From assembly GCF_002865645.1 (NCBI RefSeq), contig NW_020194684.1, positions 651,308 through 715,307 on the forward strand: a stretch of 64,000 bases of DNA, given 5' to 3'. A model generated the notes under the pieces. It worked only from the letters and a program-made list of their open reading frames with translations. It was not told where the DNA came from and searched no databases. Below, in pieces: positions 37,101-46,404 of this stretch (position 1 is the stretch's first letter; each line of letters opens with the position of its first letter). Source of the DNA: Hyaloscypha bicolor E. Lineage: Eukaryota > Ascomycota > Leotiomycetes > Helotiales > Hyaloscyphaceae. Position numbers and translations under genes: made by a program.

Positions 37101-37299
37101 GCATTGCCTCGACAGCCAGGTGGGCGAGCTGAACAGCTGTCTCAAGAAGCTGAGACTCGCCATAGATCTCATACTCCCCCTTCAAGATGATGGCGTGGTT
37201 GGACAGGTTTTCTGCTACATCATAGTCTTTTATAGCTGGATTAGCCAAAACCTTCTCCAGGCCATTTGCTATCAGGGGTGGGAGCAAGTCTTCCTCCAT
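34155..37299 (-). CDS. TPR-CHAT protein (caspase-like protease), copy 1
   Basis: From ATG 37299 the frame encodes ~750 residues of degenerate TPR units (for example LNNLAAMLHLLFQRTHD and WLNSLGVTLHEYYKR), then a linker and the first part of a CHAT domain (WWIGSGVATALPFHAA near 35070). The rest of CHAT is in another frame down to the stop at 34155. It holds the predicted catalytic His in MVHFACHG (34593-34595) and Cys in LSACSTA (34440-34442), then FQVAGFVHIVAALWPADD. CHAT belongs to the caspase/separase fold and would cleave proteins; the TPR solenoid probably senses or regulates. The frame change near 34.9-35.04 kb implies an intron or a frameshift. The donor GTATAT at 35040 keeps frame only with a distant acceptor at 34875 (166 nt). 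Nearer CAGs at 34958 and 34949 are out of frame. The gene is G/C-rich (one sampled line is 70%). Confidence 0.85.
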
Positions 37300-37637
37300 T
37301 GGAACGGGCCGATGACGGGCGTCTGAAGCCCTGAAATTTTGCGTGCTACTTCGAAAATCCTAGCCACCTTTGGGACGCTGTTTCTTCGCAGGGACCCAGG
37401 ACGCAAGAGATGAACAATGCGCATAGAAGGATTTTGGTGCGGGGACAAAAGCGGCAGAATTCTGTTCTGGAATAGCTCGAGCTCGGGTGCTTGATTGCAA
37501 GATGAGGTTAGGAAAAAGCAAAAAAAAAACCTAGTTTGTCAAAGTGAGGCTTTCCAGCGCGGTTGCCTTTCTTTTTCGGAACATCGATTTTGCGTTCCGG
37601 GCTAGGTAAGCCGGATCCCCATACAGTAATAACTCAG
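37300..37637. other. Upstream region of TPR-CHAT copy 1
   Basis: This 338-bp stretch lies between the start of the minus-strand TPR-CHAT gene and the left end of the pogo element, so it should hold the promoter of that gene. A run of A at 37521-37529 is the only clear feature. No gene is seen. Confidence 0.45.
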
Positions 37638-37689
37638 CCTTAACGTGCTCCACAAGTAAGCTGCGCACGCCCCACTAATTCGCCCACCA
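37638..37689 (+). repeat. Left terminal inverted repeat of pogo element
   Basis: This begins CCTTAACGTGCTCC and continues through AAGTAAGCTGCGCACG to CGCCCACCA. It matches the reverse complement of 39423-39474. Confidence 0.88.
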
Positions 37690-37709
37690 CATCCACCATT
37701 CAAACTAAA

Positions 37710-39283
37710 ATGCCTCAATCAAATCGTGTCCAATTTGGCTCAAAAGAAGGCCGTATGGCTCTTGCAATTAATGCGTACAAATTGGGCCATTTTATAAGCA
37801 AACGGGGCGTTGCAATCGCGTACGATGTTCCGGAGTCCACATTACGAACGCGCCTCTTAGGAACACGAATGCATCAAGAATTACGGTCAGTAAACCTTAA
37901 ACTTACGGAAACAGAGAAGTTAACGCGTGTAGAATGGATATTATCTATGGCTAATAGAGGTCTACCAGTTTGTCAAGCTTCTATTCGAGAAATGGCCAAT
38001 TTGTTACTTCAAAAGCAAATATCTACCAATAATACTCCGATGCGTCAAGTTGGCCAAAGTTGGGTCTATAACTTTATTAAACGCCACGACTCACTTAAAT
38101 CGAAATACAACCGTAAATACGATTACTAACAGCAAAATGCGAAGATCCTACGATACTACGCAATTGGTTTCGGCTTGTACAGAATAAAATTTAAAAATAT
38201 CGGATTTAAACAGAGGATATATATAATTTTGACGAAACTGGTTTTCAAATGGGTGTTATTTCGACTGAAATGGTAGTTACAGGCTCTAAACGAACCGGCA
38301 GACTTGTAACTATCCAGCCAGAGAACCGTGAATGAGTTACTACTATTAAGTGTATTAATGCCAACGGGTAGGCATAACTTCCATTAATTATACTTAAAGG
38401 AAAGGTCCATATTACAACATGGTAGATAGAGGGCAAAATACCACTTGATTGGTCAATTACGCTCGGTGATAACGGGTGGACTATAGACACCTTAAACTTT
38501 CTGTGGCTTGCAACTATATTTGAGAAGGATACAAGTGGTCGAAATCGTGGTGTATATCGACTATTAATCCTCGACGGGCACGGAAGCCATCCAACCCCTG
38601 AGTTCGACTTGTTTTGCAAAGAACACAATATAATTTCACTATGTATGCCGCCACATTCGTCGCACCTTCTTCAGCCACCTGACGTTAGCTGTTTTGTAGT
38701 TGTAAAACGGCTATATGGTCGCCAAATTAAGGGGCTTATACGAACAGGAGTTTCTTATATTCAGAAATCAGGCTTTCTTCTAGCTTATACTATAGCTCAT
38801 ACAGAAGCCCTTTCTTCGACTACAATCCGTAGTGGTTTTGCAGTAACAGGAATACACCCTTATGATCCGGAACGAGTTCTTTCAAATCTTAATACTTAGT
38901 TACGTACACCAACTCTCCCGTTACAACCCTTGAATGTGCCTAGCCCTTGGGCCCTTGAAACACCCACATAATATACAAGATCTAAAACACTAATTAGCGG
39001 CAGTTTATGGGTTTATTCAACGCCGTACAGCCGGCTCTACAAGCCTACAGACCAAGCAATCTGGCAACTTGTAAAGGGTTGCCAGTTAGCCATGCACAGT
39101 GCAGTAATGCTTGCTGATGAAAATAATAAGCTACGGACCGAGAACGAGCGTCAAAAGAAGAAGAGATGTGTAAGAAGGCAGTATATAGCTACGGGAGGGG
39201 TTTTGACTATTCAAGAGTGCTTAGATCGAATAAATTCTACTGGTTTAGGGGCAAATAGTGAATTTGCAGGGGGGGTGGAATAA
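37710..39283 (+). pseudogene. Pogo/CENP-B-like transposase, broken
   Basis: The first 139 residues (37710-38129) carry a psq-type helix-turn-helix (AINAYKLGHFISKRGVAIAY) and a CENP-B/Tc5-type DNA-binding domain ending in WVYNFIKRHD. The frame then breaks near 38125 with a stop and a shift. The DDE catalytic core follows in pieces: NFDETGFQMG near 38226 (first Asp), LLILDGHGSHP near 38567 (second Asp), and HSSHLLQPPDVSCF near 38656 (third Asp). The last open stretch (39092-39283) has the ENERQKKKR basic coiled tail common in these transposases. Several stops make it non-functional. Confidence 0.88.
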
Positions 39284-39422
39284 CACCAAACGCGTGCGCC
39301 ACAGACGTGTAGTTTGTGTAGATCACTTATACACACTGCTCGTACGTGTCAGTTAAAAGGCAATTCTAATTAGAAACGTGTATTAGGGCTAATTTAAGTG
39401 GTTGTTGTGTAATTCGTATTTA

Positions 39423-39474
39423 TGGTGGGCGAATTGGTGGCGTGTGCGCAGCTTACTTGTGGAGTACGTTAAGG
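39423..39474 (-). repeat. Right terminal inverted repeat of pogo element
   Basis: The reverse complement of this 52-bp stretch matches 37638-37689. It lies about 320 bp upstream of the start codon of TPR-CHAT copy 2. Confidence 0.88.
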
Positions 39475-39795
39475 GCCTTGCATAATTCAGACTTTGTCTT
39501 CATGATGCCGCTCACGTGAATTCTCGTTTCTTTTGCCTGCCTCGCGAGGCGTCCAGTCACGGCCCTCTCGACCCATCTTGCCTAAGCCTTAACAGTGATA
39601 AGGAAATTTTCAGATTTTGTTTTCTTGGCAATCCTGCTATGGCACAGGTCACATTGCGCCTGCGATTAGTTTCTGTCTGCACTCGACTTGCTTCTTTCAA
39701 TTGTCGTGCGCAAGTTGTCGAATTGCTCTTCTTGTAACATCCCTCGAAATCGTGGGACGACATTTAATATATCTAGTGAAATTGCGGTTTGAGCG
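39475..39795 (+). promoter_or_regulatory. Upstream region of TPR-CHAT copy 2
   Basis: 321 bp separates the pogo inverted repeat from the ATG. A TTTAATATATC stretch at about 39763 is a weak TATA-like candidate only ~30 bp before the ATG. The short space means the transposon may have displaced or replaced original promoter sequence. Confidence 0.4.
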
Positions 39796-42700
39796 ATGGA
39801 TAATTCCAATGAGACTATCCGACGAGGCCTCGCAGCCCTTGACATGATTTCAGCAGACCACCCTGACCGGATAAAGCTGCTGAACAGCATTGGATTATTG
39901 CTCTACCTCAAATACACAGAGACAAAGGCGATGATTGACCTCCAACAAGCCATTCGAGTGGCGCAGGAAGTTCTCGAAGCCACCCCAGAAGGCCATCCGA
40001 ATAAAGAAATCTGGTCAAACAACCTCGGAAATCTGCTCAGCGACAAATATTCGAGCACAGGGGAGATGGCTGACCTTAATGACGCTATTCGAGTTGCAAG
40101 ACAGACCGTTCATATGACTCCAAAAGAGCACAAAGAGCGGCCAATGTGGTTGAACAATTTTGGAGTTCTTCTTAACAACAGATATTTGAGGACAGGCATC
40201 GAATCTGACCACGAAGAAGCTCTCCAGGTGTCATGGGAAGCTGTTCATATCACACCTAAAGATCACCCAGAGCTCGGAGGGCGATTGAACAACCTAAGAG
40301 TCCAGCTCGGACACCGATATTCGAGGAGAGGGGAGATGCCCGATCTCGAAGAAGCTATCCGAGTGGCACAGGAATGTGTTCGTGCGACACCAGAACATCA
40401 TCCGGATCTGGGTGGGCGGTTGGAAAGCTTGGGAATCCTACTCGACAGCAAGTACTCTACAACCGGAGCGACGGCTGACATAGAAGAATGTATTAGAGTA
40501 ACCCAAGAATCCATCAATATGACACCGAGAGACCACTCATATCGTGGATCGCGGTTAAACTTGCTTGGAGTTCAACTTGCAAAGCGATACATGAAGATGG
40601 GAGAAGTGGCCGACATCGATAACGCCATTCGAATTACGCAGGAAGCTATCAGTGCGGTGCCGGGACAGGGAGGCCAACCAGAGCGAGCAGGATGGTTAAA
40701 TAACCTGGCAATCTGCCTCGGCCAAAGATATACGAGGATAGGGGCACTAGGGGATCTAGAGCAAGCCATCCAAGCATCACGAGGAGCTGTTAACAACACT
40801 CCCGAAGCCGACTCAAATCTAGCGAGTTGCCTATGCAACCTTGGCTACCTACTCACAGACAGGTACTCAAGGGTACGGCAATTGACCGACCTCGACGAGG
40901 CCATTATGTTGATACGAAATGCCATTGGTTTGACTCCGGAGGACTACACAAGTCAGAAAGCTGCCTTGAATAACAACCTTGGACTGGCACTTGGAGAAAG
41001 GTTTTTGGACACGGAGACGGAGACCGACATTGACGAAGCTGTCCGAGCCGTACAGGAAGCCGTTGACCTGACGTCAAGAGACAATCCCAACTGGCCACAG
41101 CGGTTGCAAAACCTGGCAGCCATTTTCGGTAAGAGATATGCGAATACAGAATCAATGGCCGACCTTGAGGCATCAATTCGAATGGCACAAGAAGCTGTCG
41201 ATGCGACTCCAGAAAATATTCCAAACCGTGCGATCTATCTGAGCTCACTTGGGAAAGCACTCTCTGCCCGGTTCTTGAAAACCAACGCGCAGGCTGACCT
41301 CAAACGAGTCATATCTTGCTCTAAGTCTACTCTATATCAGCCCAACTCATCGATTACTTCTCGCATAGAGGCTGGCAAATCGCTCCTTGCCTGTTATGGG
41401 TTCACGTCAGACTGGCAACTGGCCTACGACACCGCAAAGGTTGTTCTCAGCCTCATTCCTCAGCTGACCCCGCGCTCACTCAGGAATTCAGACAAACAGC
41501 ACCTCCTCAGTCAGATTTCTGGGCTGGCATCTGATGCCGCAGCTGCCGCGTTGGAGATTGGAAAAAGTCCACTAGTGGCGCTTGAATTTCTTGAGCAGGG
41601 TCGCGGTGTGCTTGCAGGATCCCTCGATGAGTTGCAAGTGGATGCTCTGGACCTACAGGAGAAACATGGCGAGCTAGCAGAGCGGTTCACCCGTCTCCGA
41701 GACGAGCTAGAGCCGCCAATCATCCGAAACATCTCATTAACGGAAGAAGACCCTCAGCCTTGGCAGGCTCAGGCAACGCGGCGTTACGATGCAGCAGACG
41801 AGTTCGCTCGACTGATAGCCGAAATTCGTCAGCAACCTGGGTTTGCGGATTTCTTACTTGCGCCAAGCAGTGAAGATATGCAAGCTGCCGCTACTTATGG
41901 TCCAATTGTTATTATTAATGTCAGCGGGTATCGCTGTGATGCGGTAATCGTTGAACGCCAACAAATACGCTCATTGGCCTTGCAGAATTTAGATACCAAC
42001 GAGATTGAGGAAATAGCTCGGAAAGGTGATCTAGGGCATCCCGACACATTAGAGTGGCTGTGGCATACTATCGCGAATCCGGTTCTGGATGCTCTTGGTT
42101 TTCGGGAGCTACCGTCTGCTTGGCCACATATGTGGTGGATTCCTACGGGGCTTCTGACCAAATTTCCTCTCCACGCGGCTGGACTTTTCAACAAGAGTGG
42201 TATCGGTAACACACTTGACAGAGTAATATCATCTTACAACTTGTCCGTCAAGGCAATCATACGTGGCCGCCAACGTCGCATCCCAGCATCGATACCATCG
42301 GCTTCACCCCAAGCGCTCCTCATTGCCATGCGAGATACACCGGGATGTATCAGTCAACTCCCCTTCGCAGCCAAGGAGGTGTCTATGCTACACGGCATTT
42401 GTAGATCTATGGCTATTGACACTATTGAACCCAGACGATATAAGAAGGATATCTTAGCTCTTTTGCCGAGTTGCAAAATCTTTCACTTTGCCGGACACGC
42501 CAACGCGAACAGAGTTGACCCTTCCCGGAGCCAATTACTCCTAGAAGATTGGGAAACGGACCCGTTGATGGTCGGTACTCTGATGGAGATGAAACTTCGT
42601 GAGCGTTTGCCATTTCTCGCTTACCTCTCGGCATGTGGGACCGGTCAAATCAAAGACGACAGATTTGTCGACGAGAGCATCCATCTAGTCAGTGCTTATC

Positions 42701-43029
42701 AGCTTGCGGGGTTTCGTCACGTTGTGGGCACCCTGTGGGAGGTTAATGACGAAACCTGCGTAGACATAGCCAGAATGACGTACGAAGGGATGAGGGATAA
42801 AGGTATGACAGACGAGGCAGTATGCTGGGGCCTTCACACAGCGATAAGGGAAATTCGGAACAGGTGGGTCTCGGAAATGGCACATCCCAGACAAGCAAGC
42901 CAATTGATGATATCGGGCTCGAATGACGGAGACCTGGGAGGTGCTACGCTGCCAAGGGACATTGAAGCCAGCGACCAGGATGATGAAAAACCTTTGTACT
43001 GGGTTCCCTATGTTCATTTCGGGGTATAA
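39796..43029 (+). CDS. TPR-CHAT protein (caspase-like protease), copy 2, intact
   Basis: A single uninterrupted frame of 1077 residues starts at ATG 39796. Residues ~25-500 are about ten TPR-like repeats of 45-50 residues with the recurring pattern of a WLNNLG-like helix, a DRYSRTG-like turn, DLEEAIR and a linker of the TPEDHP type. Residues ~510-640 form a helical linker, and ~690-1077 form a CHAT domain. The CHAT domain has WWIPTGLLTKFPLHAAG, the predicted catalytic His901 in HFAGHA and Cys947 in LSACGTG, then LAGFRHVVGTLWEVND. CHAT peptidases are caspase/separase relatives that cleave protein targets. TPR-fused forms in bacteria include the Craspase peptidase, activated by a partner bound to its TPRs. 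No nucleotide-binding switch, signal peptide or membrane segment is present. It is divergent from copy 1 across the pogo element and more A/T-rich than copy 1 (47% G+C in one sampled line). Confidence 0.92.
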   Translation: MDNSNETIRRGLAALDMISADHPDRIKLLNSIGLLLYLKYTETKAMIDLQQAIRVAQEVLEATPEGHPNKEIWSNNLGNLLSDKYSSTGEMADLNDAIRVARQTVHMTPKEHKERPMWLNNFGVLLNNRYLRTGIESDHEEALQVSWEAVHITPKDHPELGGRLNNLRVQLGHRYSRRGEMPDLEEAIRVAQECVRATPEHHPDLGGRLESLGILLDSKYSTTGATADIEECIRVTQESINMTPRDHSYRGSRLNLLGVQLAKRYMKMGEVADIDNAIRITQEAISAVPGQGGQPERAGWLNNLAICLGQRYTRIGALGDLEQAIQASRGAVNNTPEADSNLASCLCNLGYLLTDRYSRVRQLTDLDEAIMLIRNAIGLTPEDYTSQKAALNNNLGLALGERFLDTETETDIDEAVRAVQEAVDLTSRDNPNWPQRLQNLAAIFGKRYANTESMADLEASIRMAQEAVDATPENIPNRAIYLSSLGKALSARFLKTNAQADLKRVISCSKSTLYQPNSSITSRIEAGKSLLACYGFTSDWQLAYDTAKVVLSLIPQLTPRSLRNSDKQHLLSQISGLASDAAAAALEIGKSPLVALEFLEQGRGVLAGSLDELQVDALDLQEKHGELAERFTRLRDELEPPIIRNISLTEEDPQPWQAQATRRYDAADEFARLIAEIRQQPGFADFLLAPSSEDMQAAATYGPIVIINVSGYRCDAVIVERQQIRSLALQNLDTNEIEEIARKGDLGHPDTLEWLWHTIANPVLDALGFRELPSAWPHMWWIPTGLLTKFPLHAAGLFNKSGIGNTLDRVISSYNLSVKAIIRGRQRRIPASIPSASPQALLIAMRDTPGCISQLPFAAKEVSMLHGICRSMAIDTIEPRRYKKDILALLPSCKIFHFAGHANANRVDPSRSQLLLEDWETDPLMVGTLMEMKLRERLPFLAYLSACGTGQIKDDRFVDESIHLVSAYQLAGFRHVVGTLWEVNDETCVDIARMTYEGMRDKGMTDEAVCWGLHTAIREIRNRWVSEMAHPRQASQLMISGSNDGDLGGATLPRDIEASDQDDEKPLYWVPYVHFGV

Positions 43030-44032
43030 GAATATCAATAGAAGCAGAGTCGCAGCATATATTACTAAATTTTCTACGTCGTATTTTAAGGCCCAAGTAA
43101 GCAATGTGAAGGGCAACAACACCGTGGCTGATAGAGGGAGAAGCTAGCAAGGGGAAAAGTCGACCCAGGACCGCTTTTGAGATATCTCTCGACATACGCC
43201 CCGACCTGAGTTCACGCGCCACCCGAAAGGACACTCGTATAGGCGTCTAGTGGCTTTGCCTTGGCAACGGCAATAACTCCCACGAGCCACTGAAAGCATG
43301 AGAGCTATTCCGTGGTGTTAGACGGGTATTTGGTCGGCGTAGCATTAATATTGCGATTGGGAATTTTGTTGGTAATAGTTAGGTATATGATGTCTACTTC
43401 GTCAAGCCATGCTTAGATATCGTCTATGGCACAACAACTTCAGAGGCAGGATTAAGTCGTAGATACCCATTAACGAGGACATAACAATCCTAATCAATCT
43501 GCTGCGAGTGCCTGGGGTATAGTTTAGGGCGTCATGAATGAACAAAGGGGCGGGATGTTTCCTGTTGCCTGGACCTCGGGGATGTACTTACACCTAAGTC
43601 CATTAGAAAAAACAACGGCGAAATGTATGGATGTGGGAGATGATTTCTAACATGGGGAAGAAGGGAAGGGAGGAATACTTCTGTTGGGACAAGATCAGAG
43701 GGAGTAAAAAATTGCGGCTTCTCTGGGTATAACAGAGAAGAGAATAACGATCGTCTAAATATATAGCAACTTTTTAATTAGATAACTATACTAGTACTTA
43801 TCTATACTCTACTTCCTTATATAGCCCCGTTATAATATTTACCCTAAATCGTAGTCTTATTACTGCACTATTAGCGCGGTGTCTATATATCATAGTATTA
43901 CCTTTATAGCTTTCCTTAAGCCGCCCCCTAATCCGCGCCTCCAGCGCTAATATGATGCGGTATAGCGCGAATACTGCAGCATGATAGTTTTGCCTCAACA
44001 ACTTCATATTGAAGGAGCTCGCTGCCGCAGTC
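43030..44032. other. Intergenic region between convergent TPR-CHAT copy 2 and caspase gene
   Basis: No convincing gene. From about 43750 to 44030 the sequence turns A/T-rich on the left and keeps a minus-strand open frame (containing AVFALYRIILALEARIRG) right up to the stop codon of the caspase gene. That frame has no ATG start and no recognised domain; it may be a transposon scrap abutting the 3' end of the gene. Confidence 0.5.
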
Positions 44033-46009
44033 TTATTTAGCACTTATCCAAACTGTGAACGCTAGCGCTGCCCAGTCTTCTGTCATGTCATCCTCGATAT
44101 TGCCCGATGATACGCGAGAGTGCGACAACTCCTTCAGCTCGGGCACTGACTGCCCGAGCCTCGGCAGCTCGAGCGATAGAAACGAAGTCTGCCGAGTCGT
44201 GATAAATACTTTGAAGACATCTTCGCAAACCTCGTGGCCAGCCTCCTCCAGCTCGGGAGGAAGCTTCATCCGGAACTTTGTTCTCAGCGTTCCCGGGTAT
44301 CCCTCGAGGGGCTTTCGCGGAGGCAGGACATGATACTCGTGGGAGACTATGTTCTGGATATTCCAGCGCGGCCCCATGTCGTATATGTGAATGTAAATTG
44401 TCCGATCACCCTTATTCTGCACCTTGAAGGCCATCTGGTCGCCGGTGGTGACGTGAACCACATCGTCGGCATTGAATTCACCCGAAGGCGTGAAAAGCTG
44501 TGCCACGAACGAATTGTGAAACAAGCTGTTGTTGACGAGTTCTTTGACCAGTTTGAATTTAGTCAAATGTTCCAAAATGGCTAACAAGTGCGGTATCCCT
44601 TCTTCCATATGGGCCGAGATGATGGGGATGTTTGACAATGGCTGATCACGCCCATCTAGGATGATGTAGTTCTCATCCGTGTCCATTTTCACTAGAAACG
44701 AGTAATCTTCTGTGCCAAGGTTGGAAACTTGGGCATTTAGGGAGCCGCGAGATTGTAGAGCTGCGGATACGTCCGCGAGGAACTTCAAATCAGGGGCCAG
44801 CCGTATGGGGAACTTGCGGAGAAGGTTTCGCGTTATTTGCCTCGCGCCCCAGCCTGTCCGAATGCTCTGCACGCTGTTGTCGGCGATGGCATCTGGAAAT
44901 TCCAAGGTTGACGTCAACTTGCCGGCCGTTCTGACGCGGGCAGGTACATCGTCTGTTGCTACGCTGGTCCCTGTCGCGGGGTGAGTCGAGAACAGGGAGA
45001 ACAGATCCCCCTCGGTGACGCCATGCGCCATGCCGACCTGCAGTCGAATTCCGGCCCCTGCACTCGAGATAACAAAAGTGTGTGGGTCGTGGGCGGGATT
45101 GTCGTAGCCCGCAAAGAAGCTGAGGCTCCTATTCCCAAAAAGCATAGGGTTTTGTCGCGGCCAGCGCTCCTTGAACTTAGCACAGATGCAGCGGTATATG
45201 TCCAGTTGCGGAGCATGCGTTCCCTCCCACATAACCAGGGTCTGTAGGAGCAAGCATGACAAGATTCCGTGCTTCTCCTTACCATCCAGGACATCTTCGC
45301 GCGCAAGTTCGCTGGGGCCGCATGCAGTCATGATGGTATAACCTTCGGGATCGATGAGCCAGTTGGGTAAGGAGACCACGTCCCGACAAACCGACAATCT
45401 CGAGTTAGACGCTAGGTCGATATAGAGGGCGGCACCGGCTGGGTATCGTTGGTCGATCGTCGGATCGTAGCTGAGCTCTCGAACGGTGAGGTCGTGGTCA
45501 CGACGCAAGACACTGCCGGAAAAACAACAATCGAGGATCACCGTGACCAGCACACCCTTTGCCACGATGCCTTTCAGGGAAGCGGCGAACTCCTCGCCTC
45601 GTAGGTAGCGAATACCGCGTCCGTCAGAGGTGAGAAGATTCAGTGCTAATTCTCCCGTCGCCTCGTTCGCGAACGCTCTCGTCGCATCCATGCGCGTGCC
45701 GTGTCCCGAGAAGTGGACATAGGCACAGTCGCCTGGAGCTGCCCGGGCCGTAATATCATCCAGGGCGGCCGTTACGTTCTCATAGGTCGGCCACATCCCA
45801 GGATCCTCCGCTGGAGTGGTTGCATCCGAACCCTCCCGCGTCGTTGCGGTCAGCATTCGTATCTGGACTTGGTGACGTCGCTTTTTGAGGTAGGCATTGA
45901 TTGCTTTAGCATCGTTCACAGCGCCTTGGAGAGGTTTCTCGCCATAGCAGTCGATACCGACCAGTAGGGCATGGTATGATCTGGGTCTGGTAAGCTCTTT
46001 AAGGTCCAT
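44033..46009 (-). CDS. Caspase-domain (peptidase C14) protein
   Basis: A single-exon gene of 658 residues from ATG 46009. The N-terminal ~320 residues form a caspase-like fold. Strand 1 is YHALLVGIDCYGE, followed by LQGAVNDAKAINAYL. The catalytic His is in YVHFSGHGT (His103), and the catalytic Cys is in VILDCCFSGS (Cys162 most likely, by position in the DxCxSG motif). A later segment is YTIMTACGPSELARE. After the protease there is a ~330-residue C-terminal region, including a beta-rich part (VHVTTGDQMAFKVQNKGD) resembling DUF4384-type accessory domains. Fungal C14 proteins of this class are separate from the short type I metacaspases such as Yca1/MCA1 and lack a Pro/Gln-rich prodomain. The role is probably a regulated protease, with specificity unknown. 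All key residues are present. It is convergent with TPR-CHAT copy 2. Confidence 0.9.
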   Translation of the reverse strand: MDLKELTRPRSYHALLVGIDCYGEKPLQGAVNDAKAINAYLKKRRHQVQIRMLTATTREGSDATTPAEDPGMWPTYENVTAALDDITARAAPGDCAYVHFSGHGTRMDATRAFANEATGELALNLLTSDGRGIRYLRGEEFAASLKGIVAKGVLVTVILDCCFSGSVLRRDHDLTVRELSYDPTIDQRYPAGAALYIDLASNSRLSVCRDVVSLPNWLIDPEGYTIMTACGPSELAREDVLDGKEKHGILSCLLLQTLVMWEGTHAPQLDIYRCICAKFKERWPRQNPMLFGNRSLSFFAGYDNPAHDPHTFVISSAGAGIRLQVGMAHGVTEGDLFSLFSTHPATGTSVATDDVPARVRTAGKLTSTLEFPDAIADNSVQSIRTGWGARQITRNLLRKFPIRLAPDLKFLADVSAALQSRGSLNAQVSNLGTEDYSFLVKMDTDENYIILDGRDQPLSNIPIISAHMEEGIPHLLAILEHLTKFKLVKELVNNSLFHNSFVAQLFTPSGEFNADDVVHVTTGDQMAFKVQNKGDRTIYIHIYDMGPRWNIQNIVSHEYHVLPPRKPLEGYPGTLRTKFRMKLPPELEEAGHEVCEDVFKVFITTRQTSFLSLELPRLGQSVPELKELSHSRVSSGNIEDDMTEDWAALAFTVWISAK

Positions 46010-46404
46010 GAGGCTCAGGTTTGCCGCTCCTTCGTGTGGATAAGATCCGATGTTGGACGAGCAAACTAATGCACGTTCATTTGATGTCGTGGAATAAGAT
46101 GTGCCTCTGCTGCCGCTAACCTTAGGGCAATTAGGTGGAGGACCTGTCTGATTCGAGGCTTTGCTTTCCCGAAAGAGACCACAATAGATAAAAGTTCGAA
46201 ATAATTAGCATGCTCCAAACCGAAAAATAAGTGACGAATTCTACAAGCGAGCTGACTGACTACGGGTGACCATAGCGACCAAAAGGGTCAATGGCTTTTT
46301 CCGCAAAATCGAATTTTTGGAAAATCGCATTTTTGACTTATTATATATTACTTACTTGAATTATTCCACTTTTAATATATCGTATATATTGTACAGTACT
46401 AAAA
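46010..46404. other. Upstream region of caspase gene and right edge of the island
   Basis: This holds the promoter region of the caspase gene (reading leftward). Normal composition ends near 46330. Two 15-base direct repeats differing at one position (AAAATCGAATTTTTG at 46305-46319 and AAAATCGCATTTTTG at 46321-46335) lie exactly at the junction. They may be the terminal or subterminal repeats of the transposon that follows. Confidence 0.5.

Larger units (their letters stand above)
37638..39474 (+). mobile_element. Pogo-type (Tc1/mariner superfamily) DNA transposon, decayed
   Basis: Terminal inverted repeats of 52 bp (37638-37689 and 39423-39474) match over almost their full length, with one base change and a small indel region; both begin CCTTAACGT on their own strand. 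Between them lies a pogo/CENP-B-type transposase reading on the plus strand, broken by stops and frameshifts. A TA target duplication is expected but cannot be fixed, because the outermost bases are unclear. The element sits between the two TPR-CHAT genes. Its damage is ordinary mutation plus limited C-to-T change, not the saturating RIP of the outer blocks. Confidence 0.88.

Noticed and set aside
43798..44043. An 81-residue minus-strand gene abutting the caspase gene
   Set aside because: Its apparent start is GTG inside the caspase stop region, no domain is recognisable, and the DNA is A/T-rich. It is more likely a scrap of repeat DNA.
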